Of a stretch of 64,000 nucleotides of DNA, positions 7,364 to 15,554 are shown one piece after another (position 1 is the stretch's first letter; each line of letters begins with the position of its first letter). The notes under the pieces were generated by a model, which worked only from the letters and a program-made list of their open reading frames with translations, did no database searches and was not told where the DNA came from. The DNA is taken from assembly GCF_000711955.1 (NCBI RefSeq), contig NZ_JONR01000001.1, positions 186,001 through 250,000 of the forward strand, read 5' to 3'. This DNA comes from Nevskia soli DSM 19509. Lineage in GTDB: Bacteria > Pseudomonadota > Gammaproteobacteria > Nevskiales > Nevskiaceae. The position numbers and the translations under genes were made by a program.

Positions 7364-10061
7364 TTTTCTTGGAGGAGGGCTTGGTGGGTTCGGCATCGCT
7401 CAAGGTGCGGATCAACACCTCGCGCAACTCGTCGAGCAGGCTTTCATCGGTGATCGGCAGGTGTTCGCGCGTGGTGATGAAGAACACGTCCTCGGCGCGC
7501 TCGCCGATGGTGCCGATCTTGGCGGCGTCGAGCAGGATGCCGCGCTTGTGGAAGACGCGGCCGATCATCGACAGCAGGCCGGACTGGTCTGCGGTGACCA
7601 GTTCGAGGATGGTGCGCTTGCGCGCGAGATCCTGGCTGAAGCTGACGGTGGTCGGCGTGTCGAAATGCTTGAGGCGCTGCGGCCGGCGGCGGTTGACGTC
7701 CACCACCGAGATGTCCGGATCGCCGAGCACCTTGCGCAGGCCGTCACGGATTTCCTCGTAACGGTGCGGGTTCTCGATCGGCTTGCCGTCGCCTTCCATT
7801 ACCACATAGGTGTCGAGCACGTAGCCGTCGGCGGTGGTATTGATGCGCGCGTCCAGGATGTTCAGGCCCATGCGTGCCAGCACACCGGTGGACAGGCCGA
7901 ACAGGTGGTGGCGATCGCGGGTGTAGACGAACACCGTGGTGCCGCGGCCGTCGAGCATGTCCACCAGCACCAGCGGCAGGCTGGCGTCGGTGGCGGCGAC
8001 GATCGCCGGCAGATGCCAGGCCAGCTCGGCCGGCGAGTGGCGCAGGAAGTAATCGTTTTCGAAGCGCGCCCACACCGCATCGGCCTTGTGCGGATCGACG
8101 CCGCGGCTGCCGAGCAGGGCCAGGGCCGAGCGGCGCTGTTCGGAGACGCGCTCCGCCTCGCTTACCGGGTTGTCCAGGCCGCGCTCCAGCGCGCGGGCCG
8201 CGCCGTGGTACAGCTCGCGCAGCAGGCTGTCGCGCCAGGAATTCCACAGCGCCGGGTTGGTGGCGCGGATGTCGCTGACGGTAAGCAGCAGCAGGTAGTC
8301 GAGGCGGCTGCGTTCGCCGACGCGCTTGGCGAAGCTGCTGACCACTTCGGGGTTGCTGATGTCCTGGCGCTGCGCGGTCAGGGACATGGTCAGGTGATTC
8401 TTCACCAGCCACGACACCAGGTCCGCATCGGTATGCGACAGGCCGTGGTCGAGGCAGAATTTCTCCGCCATTTCCGCGCCCTGCTCGGAATGGTCGCCGC
8501 CGCGGCCCTTGGCGATATCGTGGAACAGCCCGGCGATGTAGAGCAGTTCCGGGCGGGGAATGCGCGACATGACATCGCTGTAGAACGGCAGCTCGGCGCG
8601 GAAGCGCTCCATCGCCAGCCGGCGCAGGTTGCGCACCAGGTACAGCGTGTGCTCGTCGACCGTCAGCGTGTGGAACAGGTCGTACTGCATGTGGCCGATG
8701 ACCAGGCCGAATTCCGGCAGGTAGCGGCCCAGCACGCCGTAGCGGTTCATCCGCCGCAGCGCATGGGTCAGGCCGCTGCCGTGCTGGAACAGGCCGATGA
8801 ACAGGGTGCGGGCGCGCACGTCGTCGCGGTGGGCATCGATGCGCTTGCGGTCGCGGCGGATCAGGCGCAGCGTGGCGGCGCGCACGCCTTCGATCTGCGG
8901 ATGCTGCTGCATCAGCGCGAAGATCTCGATCAGTGCCGAAGGCTGCTTCTGGAAGACGTCATCGGCGCGCGCCTCGATGTAGCTGCCGCGCAGCTGGAAA
9001 CGGGAATTGAGCGGCTGCACCGCCGCTTCCTCGCCCTTGCCGAGGATCGCTTCCTCGAACAATTGCAGCAGCAGGTCGTTGAGGCAGGACAGCGACTTGA
9101 TGGTGCGGTAATACAGCTGCATGAACTGCTCGACCGCCTTGTTGTGGTCGGAGTCCACGTAGCCGAACAGTGCCGCCACCTTGATCTGGTGGTCGAACAG
9201 CAGCCGGTCCTCGTGGCGGCCGGTGATCATGTGCAGGGCGAAGCGTACCCGCCACAGGAAATCCTGGCCGGCGAACAGCTCGTCGCATTCCTGCTTGCTG
9301 AGGAAGCCGCGGTTGCGCAGCTCGGTCAGGGTGAGCGCGTTGAAATGGCGCTTGGCGACCCAGGCCACGGTGTGGATGTCGCGCAGGCCGCCGGGGCTTT
9401 CCTTGATGTTCGGTTCCAGCTTGTAGCCGGTATCGTCGTACTTGGCGTAACGCTTGCGCTGCTCTTCCAGCTTGGCGCGGAAGAAGGCGTCCACCGGCCA
9501 CATCTTGTCCGGCGTCATCGCGTCCTGCAGCGCGGCGTACAGTGTGCCGTCGCCGCACAGCGGGCGCGATTCGATCAGGTTGGTGATGACCGTGATGTCC
9601 TGCGCCGCCAGCTCCGCGCATTCGGCCACGGTGCGCACGCCGCTGCCCACTTCCAGGCCGATGTCCCAGAGGAAGGCGAAGAACTGTTCCAGCGCCGATT
9701 TATTGCCTTCCAGGGCCTGCTCGTCGTGCAGCACCAGCAGGTCGATGTCGGAATGCGGCAGCAGTTCGCCGCGGCCGTAGCCGCCGACCGCGATCAGGCC
9801 CAGGCCCGGGGGTTGTTCCGGCAGGAACTGCAGCCAGGCCTGGTGCAGCACCTCGTCCACCAGGTGGGAGCGGGCGTGCACCAGCGAATCGGAAGCGGCG
9901 CCCTCATGGAACAGGCTGGTGAGGCGCTCACGGCCCCAGTCCAGGGTCGAACGGAACGCCACGACCGGCTTCTGTCCCTCGGCGCGCAGGCGCGCCCGCA
10001 CCTTGCGGGCGGAAAAAACGGTGGCGGCCTCGCCCTCTGCCAGGTCGATTTCAGCGCCCAC
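7350..10061 (-). CDS. glnD: Bifunctional uridylyltransferase/uridylyl-removing enzyme GlnD
   Basis: 903 aa, full length. It uridylylates and de-uridylylates PII proteins in response to glutamine. Nucleotidyltransferase motif GGYGRGEL (93-100) with SDID (104-107); a PII-uridylyltransferase helical region; an HD hydrolase site HDIAKGRGGDHSEQG near 517; and two C-terminal ACT domains (about 708-775 and 817-890) for glutamine sensing. It is followed by dapD with an overlap and preceded by map with a 65-nt gap. Confidence 0.98.
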   Translation of the reverse strand: MGAEIDLAEGEAATVFSARKVRARLRAEGQKPVVAFRSTLDWGRERLTSLFHEGAASDSLVHARSHLVDEVLHQAWLQFLPEQPPGLGLIAVGGYGRGELLPHSDIDLLVLHDEQALEGNKSALEQFFAFLWDIGLEVGSGVRTVAECAELAAQDITVITNLIESRPLCGDGTLYAALQDAMTPDKMWPVDAFFRAKLEEQRKRYAKYDDTGYKLEPNIKESPGGLRDIHTVAWVAKRHFNALTLTELRNRGFLSKQECDELFAGQDFLWRVRFALHMITGRHEDRLLFDHQIKVAALFGYVDSDHNKAVEQFMQLYYRTIKSLSCLNDLLLQLFEEAILGKGEEAAVQPLNSRFQLRGSYIEARADDVFQKQPSALIEIFALMQQHPQIEGVRAATLRLIRRDRKRIDAHRDDVRARTLFIGLFQHGSGLTHALRRMNRYGVLGRYLPEFGLVIGHMQYDLFHTLTVDEHTLYLVRNLRRLAMERFRAELPFYSDVMSRIPRPELLYIAGLFHDIAKGRGGDHSEQGAEMAEKFCLDHGLSHTDADLVSWLVKNHLTMSLTAQRQDISNPEVVSSFAKRVGERSRLDYLLLLTVSDIRATNPALWNSWRDSLLRELYHGAARALERGLDNPVSEAERVSEQRRSALALLGSRGVDPHKADAVWARFENDYFLRHSPAELAWHLPAIVAATDASLPLVLVDMLDGRGTTVFVYTRDRHHLFGLSTGVLARMGLNILDARINTTADGYVLDTYVVMEGDGKPIENPHRYEEIRDGLRKVLGDPDISVVDVNRRRPQRLKHFDTPTTVSFSQDLARKRTILELVTADQSGLLSMIGRVFHKRGILLDAAKIGTIGERAEDVFFITTREHLPITDESLLDELREVLIRTLSDAEPTKPSSKKNERD

Positions 10062-10126
10062 TAAAGGTCATCTCGGATCATTGGCTGCTGCTTTTCACTC
10101 TATTCAACCGTTGACACGGTCGTTTT

Positions 10127-10918
10127 CTAATGTGGGACTTTCTCGTCCGCGCGCAAGGTGAGGATTTCATAGCCGGTATTGGTCACCAGCACGGTGTGCT
10201 CCCACTGCGCCGACAGGGAATGGTCCTTGGTCACCACGGTCCAGCCGTCCGGCAGCAGCCGCACATCCTGCCGGCCGGCGTTGAGCATGGGTTCGACGGT
10301 GAAGGTCATGCCCGGAACCAATTCAAGGCCCGTGCCAGGACGGCCGTAATGCAGGATCTGCGGGTCCTCGTGAAACACCCGGCCGATACCGTGGCCGCAG
10401 TATTCGCGCACCACCGAGTAGCCATTGGCTTCCGCCACCTGCTGTACCGCATAGCCGATGTCGCCGAGCCGCGCGCCGGGCCGCACCTTGCGGATGCCGG
10501 CGAACATCGCCTCGCGGGTCACTTCGCTCAGACGGCGCGCCAGCACGGAGGGCTCGCCGGCGTAGAACATCTGGCTGGTATCGCCGTGGAAGCCATCCTT
10601 GATCACGGTCACGTCGATATTGATGGTATCGCCGCGTTTGAGCTGCTTTTCGCCGGGGATGCCGTGGCAAACGACGTGGTTGACCGAAGTACAGATCGAT
10701 TTCGGGAACGGCTGGCGGCCGCCGCCGCCGCCATAATTGAGCGGGGCGGGGATGCCCTTCAGCTCGTTGACGATGTAGTCATGGCACAGCTGGTTCAGCG
10801 CCTCGGTGGTCACCCCCGGCTTGACGTGGGGTGCGATCATGCTGAGGACCGAAGCGGCGGCACGGCCGGCTTCGAGCATCAGGCGCTGTTCCTCGGGGGT
10901 TTTGATGGTGACCGACAT
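10127..10918 (-). CDS. map: Methionine aminopeptidase type I
   Basis: 263 aa from ATG 10918 (three codons further upstream lies an in-frame TTG, less likely). It removes the initiator methionine from nascent proteins and is a dinuclear metal enzyme. Family motifs: NHVVCHGIP (substrate His), INIDVTVIKDGFHGDTSQMF (two metal Asp), YCGHGIGRVFHEDPQ (metal His), MTFTVEPM (metal Glu) and AQWEHTVLVT (last metal Glu). It is divergent from rpsB, the standard arrangement, with the shared promoter region between. Confidence 0.98.
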   Translation of the reverse strand: MSVTIKTPEEQRLMLEAGRAAASVLSMIAPHVKPGVTTEALNQLCHDYIVNELKGIPAPLNYGGGGGRQPFPKSICTSVNHVVCHGIPGEKQLKRGDTINIDVTVIKDGFHGDTSQMFYAGEPSVLARRLSEVTREAMFAGIRKVRPGARLGDIGYAVQQVAEANGYSVVREYCGHGIGRVFHEDPQILHYGRPGTGLELVPGMTFTVEPMLNAGRQDVRLLPDGWTVVTKDHSLSAQWEHTVLVTNTGYEILTLRADEKVPH

Positions 10919-10953
10919 GGCCGGCAATGGTACCTGAAAAAGTGCGAAAAGCC

Positions 10954-10982
10954 TTGTTCCGTCAGGCTTTATATGGTATAAA
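10954..10982 (+). promoter_or_regulatory. Promoter of the rpsB-tsf operon
   Basis: TTGTTC at 10954-10959 and TATAAA at 10977-10982 separated by 17 bp, in the only AT-rich stretch of the map/rpsB intergenic region. It gives a leader of roughly 160 nt. Called by consensus only. Confidence 0.6.
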
Positions 10983-10989
10983 GCGCGCC

Positions 10990-11148
10990 GCCGTTAAGGC
11001 AATGATGCGGAAGCGAATAGTCTAACCAATTCGGTCAGCCGACCCCGCCCGCAAGTCCATCCGCGCCCATCCCAGGGTGTCCGGCCTCCTCACACAGGAA
11101 CCGGATTCCGAGTGCGCGGTTTGCAATTAACCCTTGGAGCTACTGCCA
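10990..11148 (+). promoter_or_regulatory. rpsB 5' leader, possible S2 autoregulatory element
   Basis: About 160 nt of untranslated leader between the promoter and the rpsB start. In proteobacteria the rpsB leader is known to be bound by ribosomal protein S2 to repress rpsB-tsf. I see the expected position and length but have not folded it or matched the conserved elements, so this is a positional inference. The site TTGGAG just before the ATG is the rpsB ribosome binding site. Confidence 0.35.
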
Positions 11149-11964
11149 ATGTCTAGCATCACCATGCGTCAGCTGCTGGAGGCCGGTGTTCATTTCGGCC
11201 ACCGCACCCGTTACTGGAACCCCAAGATGGAGTCCTACATCTTCGGTTCCCGCAACAAGATCCACATCATCAACCTCGAGCACACCCTGCCGCTGCTGAA
11301 GGAAGCCTGCTCCTTCACCGGCAAGCTTGCCGCCAACGGCGGCCGCATCCTGTTCGTCGGCACCAAGCGCGCCGCGCGTGAGGCGGTCGAGGCCGAGGCG
11401 CAGCGCGCCGGCATGCCCTACGTCAGCCAGCGCTGGCTCGGCGGCACCCTGACCAACTTCAAGACCATCAAGGGCTCGATCAAGCGCCTGACCGACATGG
11501 AAAAGAAGATCGAGGACGGCAGCATCAACCGTCTGAACAAGAAGGAACAGCTGCTGTTCAACCGCGAGCTGGAAAAGCTGCGCAAGTCGCTGGGCGGCAT
11601 CAAGAACATGCCGAGCCTGCCGGACTGCCTGTTCGTCATCGATACCGGCTACGAAAACATCGCCGTGTCCGAGGCCCGCAAGCTCGGCATCCCGGTGGTG
11701 GCGGTGGTCGACACCAACAACAACCCGCAAGGCATCGATGTGGTGATCCCGGGCAACGATGACGCCACTCGCGCCATCAAGGTCTACGCCCAGTGCATCG
11801 CCGACGCCATCATCGAAGGCAAGGGCAGCGTCACCGTGGGCCGTCCGGAAGAGACCGTCGACGTCTCCGACGAGGCCCGCGCTGCGGCGCCGAAGCCGGC
11901 CGATCGCCGTCCGCGCAAGCCCGGCGGCGGCCGTCCCGGCCGTTCCGACCGCGCCGAAGCCTAA
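11149..11964 (+). CDS. rpsB: 30S ribosomal protein S2
   Basis: 271 aa from ATG 11149, which is preceded by GGAG. The start MSSITMRQLLEAGVHFGHRTRYWNPKM is canonical S2. Further motifs: IHIINLEHTLPLL, ILFVGTKRAAREAVE, QRWLGGTLTNFKTIK, LPDCLFVIDTGYENIAV, and DTNNNPQGIDVVIPGNDD. The C terminus is extended by a basic, Pro/Gly-rich tail (PKPADRRPRKPGGGRPGRS), longer than in E. coli (241 aa). It forms an operon with tsf, separated by 116 nt that contain a stem-loop. Confidence 0.98.
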   Translation: MSSITMRQLLEAGVHFGHRTRYWNPKMESYIFGSRNKIHIINLEHTLPLLKEACSFTGKLAANGGRILFVGTKRAAREAVEAEAQRAGMPYVSQRWLGGTLTNFKTIKGSIKRLTDMEKKIEDGSINRLNKKEQLLFNRELEKLRKSLGGIKNMPSLPDCLFVIDTGYENIAVSEARKLGIPVVAVVDTNNNPQGIDVVIPGNDDATRAIKVYAQCIADAIIEGKGSVTVGRPEETVDVSDEARAAAPKPADRRPRKPGGGRPGRSDRAEA

Positions 11965-11978
11965 GCAGCCGATCGCGG

Positions 11979-12007
11979 CCGGGGAGGGCGTTGATCGCCT
12001 TCCCCGG
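11979..12007 (+). terminator. rpsB-tsf intercistronic stem-loop (possible attenuator)
   Basis: A 12-bp stem with one mismatch (CCGGGGAGGGCG at 11979-11990, CGCCTTCCCCGG at 11996-12007) and a 5-nt loop. No T tract follows, so it is more likely a partial terminator or mRNA-processing/stability hairpin than a full stop; tsf is expected to be read through from rpsB. Confidence 0.55.
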
Positions 12008-12080
12008 CTCGCCATTTCATATTTCCGTCTTTCAGAGCGGCTAGCCTGAAGGCGGGCAACACCCACAGAGATATCCGAAT

Positions 12081-12998
12081 ATGAGCACTCCCGTTACCGC
12101 GGCACTGGTGAAGGAACTGCGCGAGCGCACCGGCGCCGGCATGAGCGACTGCAAGAAGGCCCTCGACGCCACCGGCGGCGACATCGACGCCGCCGCCGAA
12201 AAGCTGCGCATGGACGGCGCCGCCAAGGCCGACAAGAAGGCTGGCCGCACCGCCGCCGAAGGCGTCGTCGCCATCGCCTCCAGCGACGAGGCCGTGGCCC
12301 TGGTCGAGCTGAACTCCGAAACCGACTTCGTCGCCAAGGGCGCCGATTTCCGCGGCCTGGCGAGCGCCGCCGCCGCCGCTGTCCTGGCCAACCGCCCGGC
12401 CAGCCTGGAAGCCCTGCTGGCGCTCAAGGACGGCGACAAGACCTTCGACGAGAAGCGTCGCGAGTTGATCAACAAGATCGGCGAGAACATCACCTTCCGC
12501 CGCTTCGAGCTGGTGCAGTCCGCCGGCGGCCCCCTGGCCACTTACATCCATCCCGGCGACAAGATTGCCGTGGTGGTGGCCCTGACCCAGGGCGAGCTGG
12601 AACTGGGCCGTGACCTGGCCATGCATATCGCCGCCATGTCGCCGCGCCACCTCGACGCCGCCGCCGTGCCGGCCGAGGCGATCGAATCCGAGCGCAAGGT
12701 GATCGAAGCCCAGGTGGCGCAGGAACAGGAAGAGGAACTGGCCAACGGCAAGAAGCCGAAGCCGGCCGAGATCCTGGCCAAGATGGTCGAGGGCAAGATC
12801 CGACGTTTCCTGTCCGAAATCACCCTATTGGGCCAGAACTTCGTCAAGGACCAGGACCAGACGGTCGAAAAGCTGCTCAAGTCCAAGAATGCCGGCGTGG
12901 CGCACTTCGTGCGCCTGGCGGTAGGCGAAGGCATCGAGAAGAAAAAGACCGACTTTGCCGCCGAAGTGATGGAGCAGGCCGGTATCAAGAAGGACTGA
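12081..12998 (+). CDS. tsf: Translation elongation factor Ts
   Basis: 305 aa. It is the nucleotide-exchange factor for EF-Tu. The N-terminal UBA-like domain reads VKELRERTGAGMSDCKKALDATGGDI; the core has the TDFVAKG motif (contacts the EF-Tu Mg site) in LVELNSETDFVAKG; a dimerisation/coiled-coil region and the C-terminal module FVKDQDQTVEKLL follow. It ends just before a strong terminator, so the rpsB-tsf operon is closed and pyrH has its own transcription start. Confidence 0.98.
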   Translation: MSTPVTAALVKELRERTGAGMSDCKKALDATGGDIDAAAEKLRMDGAAKADKKAGRTAAEGVVAIASSDEAVALVELNSETDFVAKGADFRGLASAAAAAVLANRPASLEALLALKDGDKTFDEKRRELINKIGENITFRRFELVQSAGGPLATYIHPGDKIAVVVALTQGELELGRDLAMHIAAMSPRHLDAAAVPAEAIESERKVIEAQVAQEQEEELANGKKPKPAEILAKMVEGKIRRFLSEITLLGQNFVKDQDQTVEKLLKSKNAGVAHFVRLAVGEGIEKKKTDFAAEVMEQAGIKKD

Positions 12999-13104
12999 CG
13001 GACGCGGTCCGTACGGCGGTCGGCTCAAATAATCCGCGCCGTTAAGCTGCGGTTCACGCAAGATCGCAGAATCTTGCGCTAGAATTCGCCGCAAGTCGTT
13101 GAAT

Positions 13105-13132
13105 CAAGGCCCCGGCGACGGGGCCTTGTTTT
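13105..13132 (+). terminator. Rho-independent terminator after tsf
   Basis: A perfect 10-bp stem (CAAGGCCCCG at 13105-13114, CGGGGCCTTG at 13119-13128) with a GCGA tetraloop and a following TTTT. A second short inverted repeat (GCAAGAT / ATCTTGC) lies about 40 nt upstream. Confidence 0.93.
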
Positions 13133-13222
13133 ATCGCTGACCTGGCCCGCACTGGCGGGTAATGAAACGCCTTTTGAACACCCCGGCCCCGGATGGCCGG
13201 TTTCCGGACAATGATGTCCACT

Positions 13223-13363
13223 ATGGAGTTTCCCTTGAGCCAGCAACCCGCCTACAAGCGCATTCTTGTAAAGCTTTCCGGCGGAGGCGGCCGCGAGACG
13301 GTGTCGCGCAGCGTGGGTGCGGGAGCGGCCGCCGGGCCTCGCGGAGGCACAATACGCCAATGA
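13223..13363 (+). CDS. Leader ORF 1 carrying the pyrH N-terminal codons
   Basis: 46 codons from ATG 13223 to TGA 13361-13363. It begins MEFPLSQQPAYKRILVKLSG, that is, the conserved uridylate kinase N terminus including the KRILVKLSG phosphate-binding start, then diverges into a Gly/Arg/Ala-rich tail (GGGRETVSRSVGAGAAAGPRG). The stop overlaps the ATG of the next leader ORF (ATGA). No clear ribosome binding site precedes this start. It is either the ancestral pyrH start now disconnected by the tandem insertion, or a coupled leader peptide. Whether it is translated is unknown. Confidence 0.45.
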   Translation: MEFPLSQQPAYKRILVKLSGGGGRETVSRSVGAGAAAGPRGGTIRQ

Positions 13364-13530
13364 GCGCACAGCCTGCTTACAAGCGCATCCTCGTAAAGCT
13401 TTCCGGCGGGGGCGGCCGCGAGACGGTGTCGCGCAGCGTGGGTGCGGGAGCGGCCGCCGGGCCTCGCGGAGGCACAATATGCCAATGAGCGCACAGCCTG
13501 CTTACAAGCGCATCCTCGTAAAGCTTTCCG
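13246..13530 (+). repeat. 125-bp tandem repeat at the pyrH start (two units plus the gene copy)
   Basis: The stretch beginning CTACAAGCGCAT recurs at 13252, 13377 and 13502, a constant period of 125 bp. Units 1 and 2 contain about 28 nt of pyrH 5' coding sequence plus about 90 nt of GC-rich DNA with an inverted repeat (GGCGGCCGC at 13286-13294, GCGGCCGCC at 13325-13333 in unit 1). They end with GGAGG, a 12-nt gap and an ATG. Unit 3 continues into pyrH proper. Unit 1 differs from unit 2 at a few positions only. 125 is not a multiple of three, so each unit shifts frame and closes with a stop overlapping the next start. Confidence 0.95.
13360..13488 (+). CDS. Leader ORF 2 carrying the pyrH N-terminal codons
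   Basis: 42 codons, ATG 13360 to TGA 13486-13488. The first 16 residues (MSAQPAYKRILVKLSG) are identical to the true PyrH N terminus; the rest is the same Gly/Ala-rich tail as leader ORF 1. It is preceded by GGAGG 12 nt before the ATG. Its stop overlaps the pyrH ATG at 13485 (ATGA). This gives a chain of two short coupled ORFs before pyrH; expression is inferred, not shown. Confidence 0.45.
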   Translation: MSAQPAYKRILVKLSGGGGRETVSRSVGAGAAAGPRGGTICQ

Positions 13531-14207
13531 GCGAGGCCCTGATGGGGGAAATGGACTACGGCATCTCGCCGGACGTGATGTCCCGCCTGGCCCAGGAAAT
13601 CAAGGAAGTCATCGACCTCGGCGTACAGGTCGCGGTGGTGGTCGGCGGCGGCAACATCTTCCGCGGCGAAGGCCTGGCCCGCGCCGGCATGGACCGCGTT
13701 ACCGGCGACCAGATGGGCATGCTCGCCACGGTCATCAACGCCCTGGCGATCCAGGACGCGGTCGAGCGCATCGGCCTGTCGGCCCGGGTGCAGTCGGCGA
13801 TCCGCATCAACGAGGTGTGCGAGGACTACATCCGCCGCCGCGCCGTGCGCCACCTGGAGCACGGGCGCGTGGTGGTATTCGCCGCCGGCACCGGCAACCC
13901 GTTCTTCACCACCGACTCGGCTGCGGCCCTGCGCGCCATCGAGGTCAATGTCGACCTGCTGCTCAAGGCGACCAAGGTGGATGGCGTTTATACCGCCGAT
14001 CCGCACAAGGACCCCACAGCCAGGCGGTATGACGTGCTGACCTACGACGAGGCGCTGGACCGACGCCTCGGGGTGATGGACCAGACCGCGCTGGTGCTGT
14101 GCAGGGATCACAAGATCAATCTGCGGGTGTACGACATGTTCCGCGCCGGCGCCCTGATGCGCATCGTCACCGGCGATACCAGCATCGGCACCCTGGTCAA
14201 GGTTTGA
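13485..14207 (+). CDS. pyrH: Uridylate kinase
   Basis: 240 aa from ATG 13485, the normal UMP kinase length. It phosphorylates UMP to UDP and is an amino-acid-kinase-fold hexamer. Motifs: KRILVKLSGEALMG (phosphate binding), VGGGNIFRG, DQMGMLATVINALAIQD (regulatory/UMP region), GTGNPFFTTDSAAALRA, and TKVDGVYTADP. An upstream in-frame reading from 13317 passes through the repeat units and is rejected. Two repeat-encoded leader ORFs precede it, each overlapping the next start, so its translation may depend on re-initiation. frr follows after 41 nt. Confidence 0.97.
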   Translation: MSAQPAYKRILVKLSGEALMGEMDYGISPDVMSRLAQEIKEVIDLGVQVAVVVGGGNIFRGEGLARAGMDRVTGDQMGMLATVINALAIQDAVERIGLSARVQSAIRINEVCEDYIRRRAVRHLEHGRVVVFAAGTGNPFFTTDSAAALRAIEVNVDLLLKATKVDGVYTADPHKDPTARRYDVLTYDEALDRRLGVMDQTALVLCRDHKINLRVYDMFRAGALMRIVTGDTSIGTLVKV

Positions 14208-14248
14208 CAGCCGGACTTCAAGGCAAGCAACAATTCAGTGGAGCAACC

Positions 14249-14806
14249 ATGATCGAAGACATCAAGAAAGATGCCACCGCGCGCATGCAGAAATGCGTCG
14301 ACGCCCTCAAGCAGTCCCTCACCAAGCTGCGCACCGGCCGCGCCAATACCGCGCTGCTGGAGCACGTGCGCGTCGACTACTACGGCAACGAGACGCCGCT
14401 GACCCAGGTGGCCAGCGTGGTCGTCGAGGACGCCCGCACCATCCTCATCACCCCCTGGGAAAAGAACATGGTGCAGGCCATCGAGAAGGCCATCATGGCG
14501 GCCAACCTCGGGCTCAATCCGAATACCGCCGGCACCAGCATCCGCATCAACCTGCCGCCGCTGACCGAAGAGCGCCGCCGCGACCTGATCAAGGTGGTGA
14601 AGTCGGAGACCGAGGGCGCGCGTGTGGCGATCCGCAATGTGCGGCGCGACGCCAACCAGGACATCAAGGAACTGGCCAAGGAAAAGCTCGTCACCAGTGA
14701 TGAGGAGAAGGAGGGCGAGGGCGCCATCCAGAAGCTCACCGACCAGTTCGTCGCCAAGGCCGACGAGGTGATGGCCGCGAAGGAAAAAGAGTTGCTGGCC
14801 GTCTAG
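14249..14806 (+). CDS. frr: Ribosome recycling factor
   Basis: 185 aa, the family's exact size. It splits post-termination ribosomes together with EF-G. Characteristic LRTGRANTALLEHVRVDYYGNETPL, NMVQAIEKAIMAANLGLNP, and the C-terminal helix with RRDANQDIKELAKEK. GTGGAG lies upstream of the ATG. It is in the usual pyrH-frr-uppS-cdsA order. Confidence 0.98.
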   Translation: MIEDIKKDATARMQKCVDALKQSLTKLRTGRANTALLEHVRVDYYGNETPLTQVASVVVEDARTILITPWEKNMVQAIEKAIMAANLGLNPNTAGTSIRINLPPLTEERRRDLIKVVKSETEGARVAIRNVRRDANQDIKELAKEKLVTSDEEKEGEGAIQKLTDQFVAKADEVMAAKEKELLAV

Positions 14807-14825
14807 GGCGCAGGCGACTCCGCCC

Positions 14826-15545
14826 GTGACCCACGAACCCCCGGTTCTGGCCGCGCCCCGCCTGCCGCGCCACGTCGCCGTGGTGATGGACGGCAACGGC
14901 CGCTGGGCCAAGCGGCGCAACAAGGCGCGCGCGCTCGGCCACCGCGCCGGCGTATCCGCCGCGCGGCGCATCGTGCGTGCCTGTCACAGCCAGGGCATCG
15001 AAGTGCTGACCCTGTTCGCTTTCAGCCAGGAAAACTGGCAGCGGCCACCGCTGGAAGTGCGCCTGCTGATGGAACTGTTCGTGCGCACCCTGGGCCGCGA
15101 GATCGACAGCCTGCACCGCAACGGCGTGCGCATCCGCTTCATCGGCGACCATGCCGATTTCCCCGAATCCCTGCGCGAACTGATGCGCGAGGCCACCACC
15201 CGCACCGCCGCCAATGAAGGCCTGGTCCTGGTGATCGCCGCCGGCTACGGCGGCCAGTGGGATATCGCCCAGGCGGCGCAGCGCCTGTGCGCTGAAGGCC
15301 TGCCGCTCACCCCCGCCAACCTGGAATCGCGCCTGGTCACCGCCGACCTGCCGCACCCGGACCTGTTGATCCGCACCGGCGGCGAGAAGCGCATCAGCAA
15401 TTTCCTGCTGTGGCAGCTGGCGTACAGCGAGTTGTATTTCAGTGACGTGCTGTGGCCGGATTTCGACGCCGCCGAACTGGAACGTGCGCTGCACTGGTAC
15501 TCTGGACGCGAGCGGCGCTTCGGCCGCGTGCCAGAAAGCGCCTGA
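14826..15545 (+). CDS. uppS: Undecaprenyl diphosphate synthase (cis-prenyltransferase)
   Basis: 239 aa, GTG start. It adds eight IPP units in cis to farnesyl diphosphate to make the C55 carrier for peptidoglycan and O-antigen. Motifs: HVAVVMDGNGRWAKRR (catalytic Asp), HRAGVSAARRIVRAC, LFAFSQENWQRP, and the C-terminal LLIRTGGEKRISNFLLWQLAYSELYF. In this genome its IPP presumably comes from the mevalonate pathway encoded 37 kb downstream rather than from DXP. Confidence 0.97.
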   Translation: MTHEPPVLAAPRLPRHVAVVMDGNGRWAKRRNKARALGHRAGVSAARRIVRACHSQGIEVLTLFAFSQENWQRPPLEVRLLMELFVRTLGREIDSLHRNGVRIRFIGDHADFPESLRELMREATTRTAANEGLVLVIAAGYGGQWDIAQAAQRLCAEGLPLTPANLESRLVTADLPHPDLLIRTGGEKRISNFLLWQLAYSELYFSDVLWPDFDAAELERALHWYSGRERRFGRVPESA

Positions 15546-15554
15546 TCCCAGCTC

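Noticed and set aside
7149..10064. A 971-codon open frame on the plus strand opposite glnD
   Set aside because: GC-rich codon structure of glnD keeps the opposite frame open; the glnD translation carries every family motif, and the antisense frame shows no recognisable domain.
13246..13530. The 125-bp repeats as a CRISPR-like array
   Set aside because: Units are contiguous and near-identical with no variable spacers, and they contain pyrH coding sequence.
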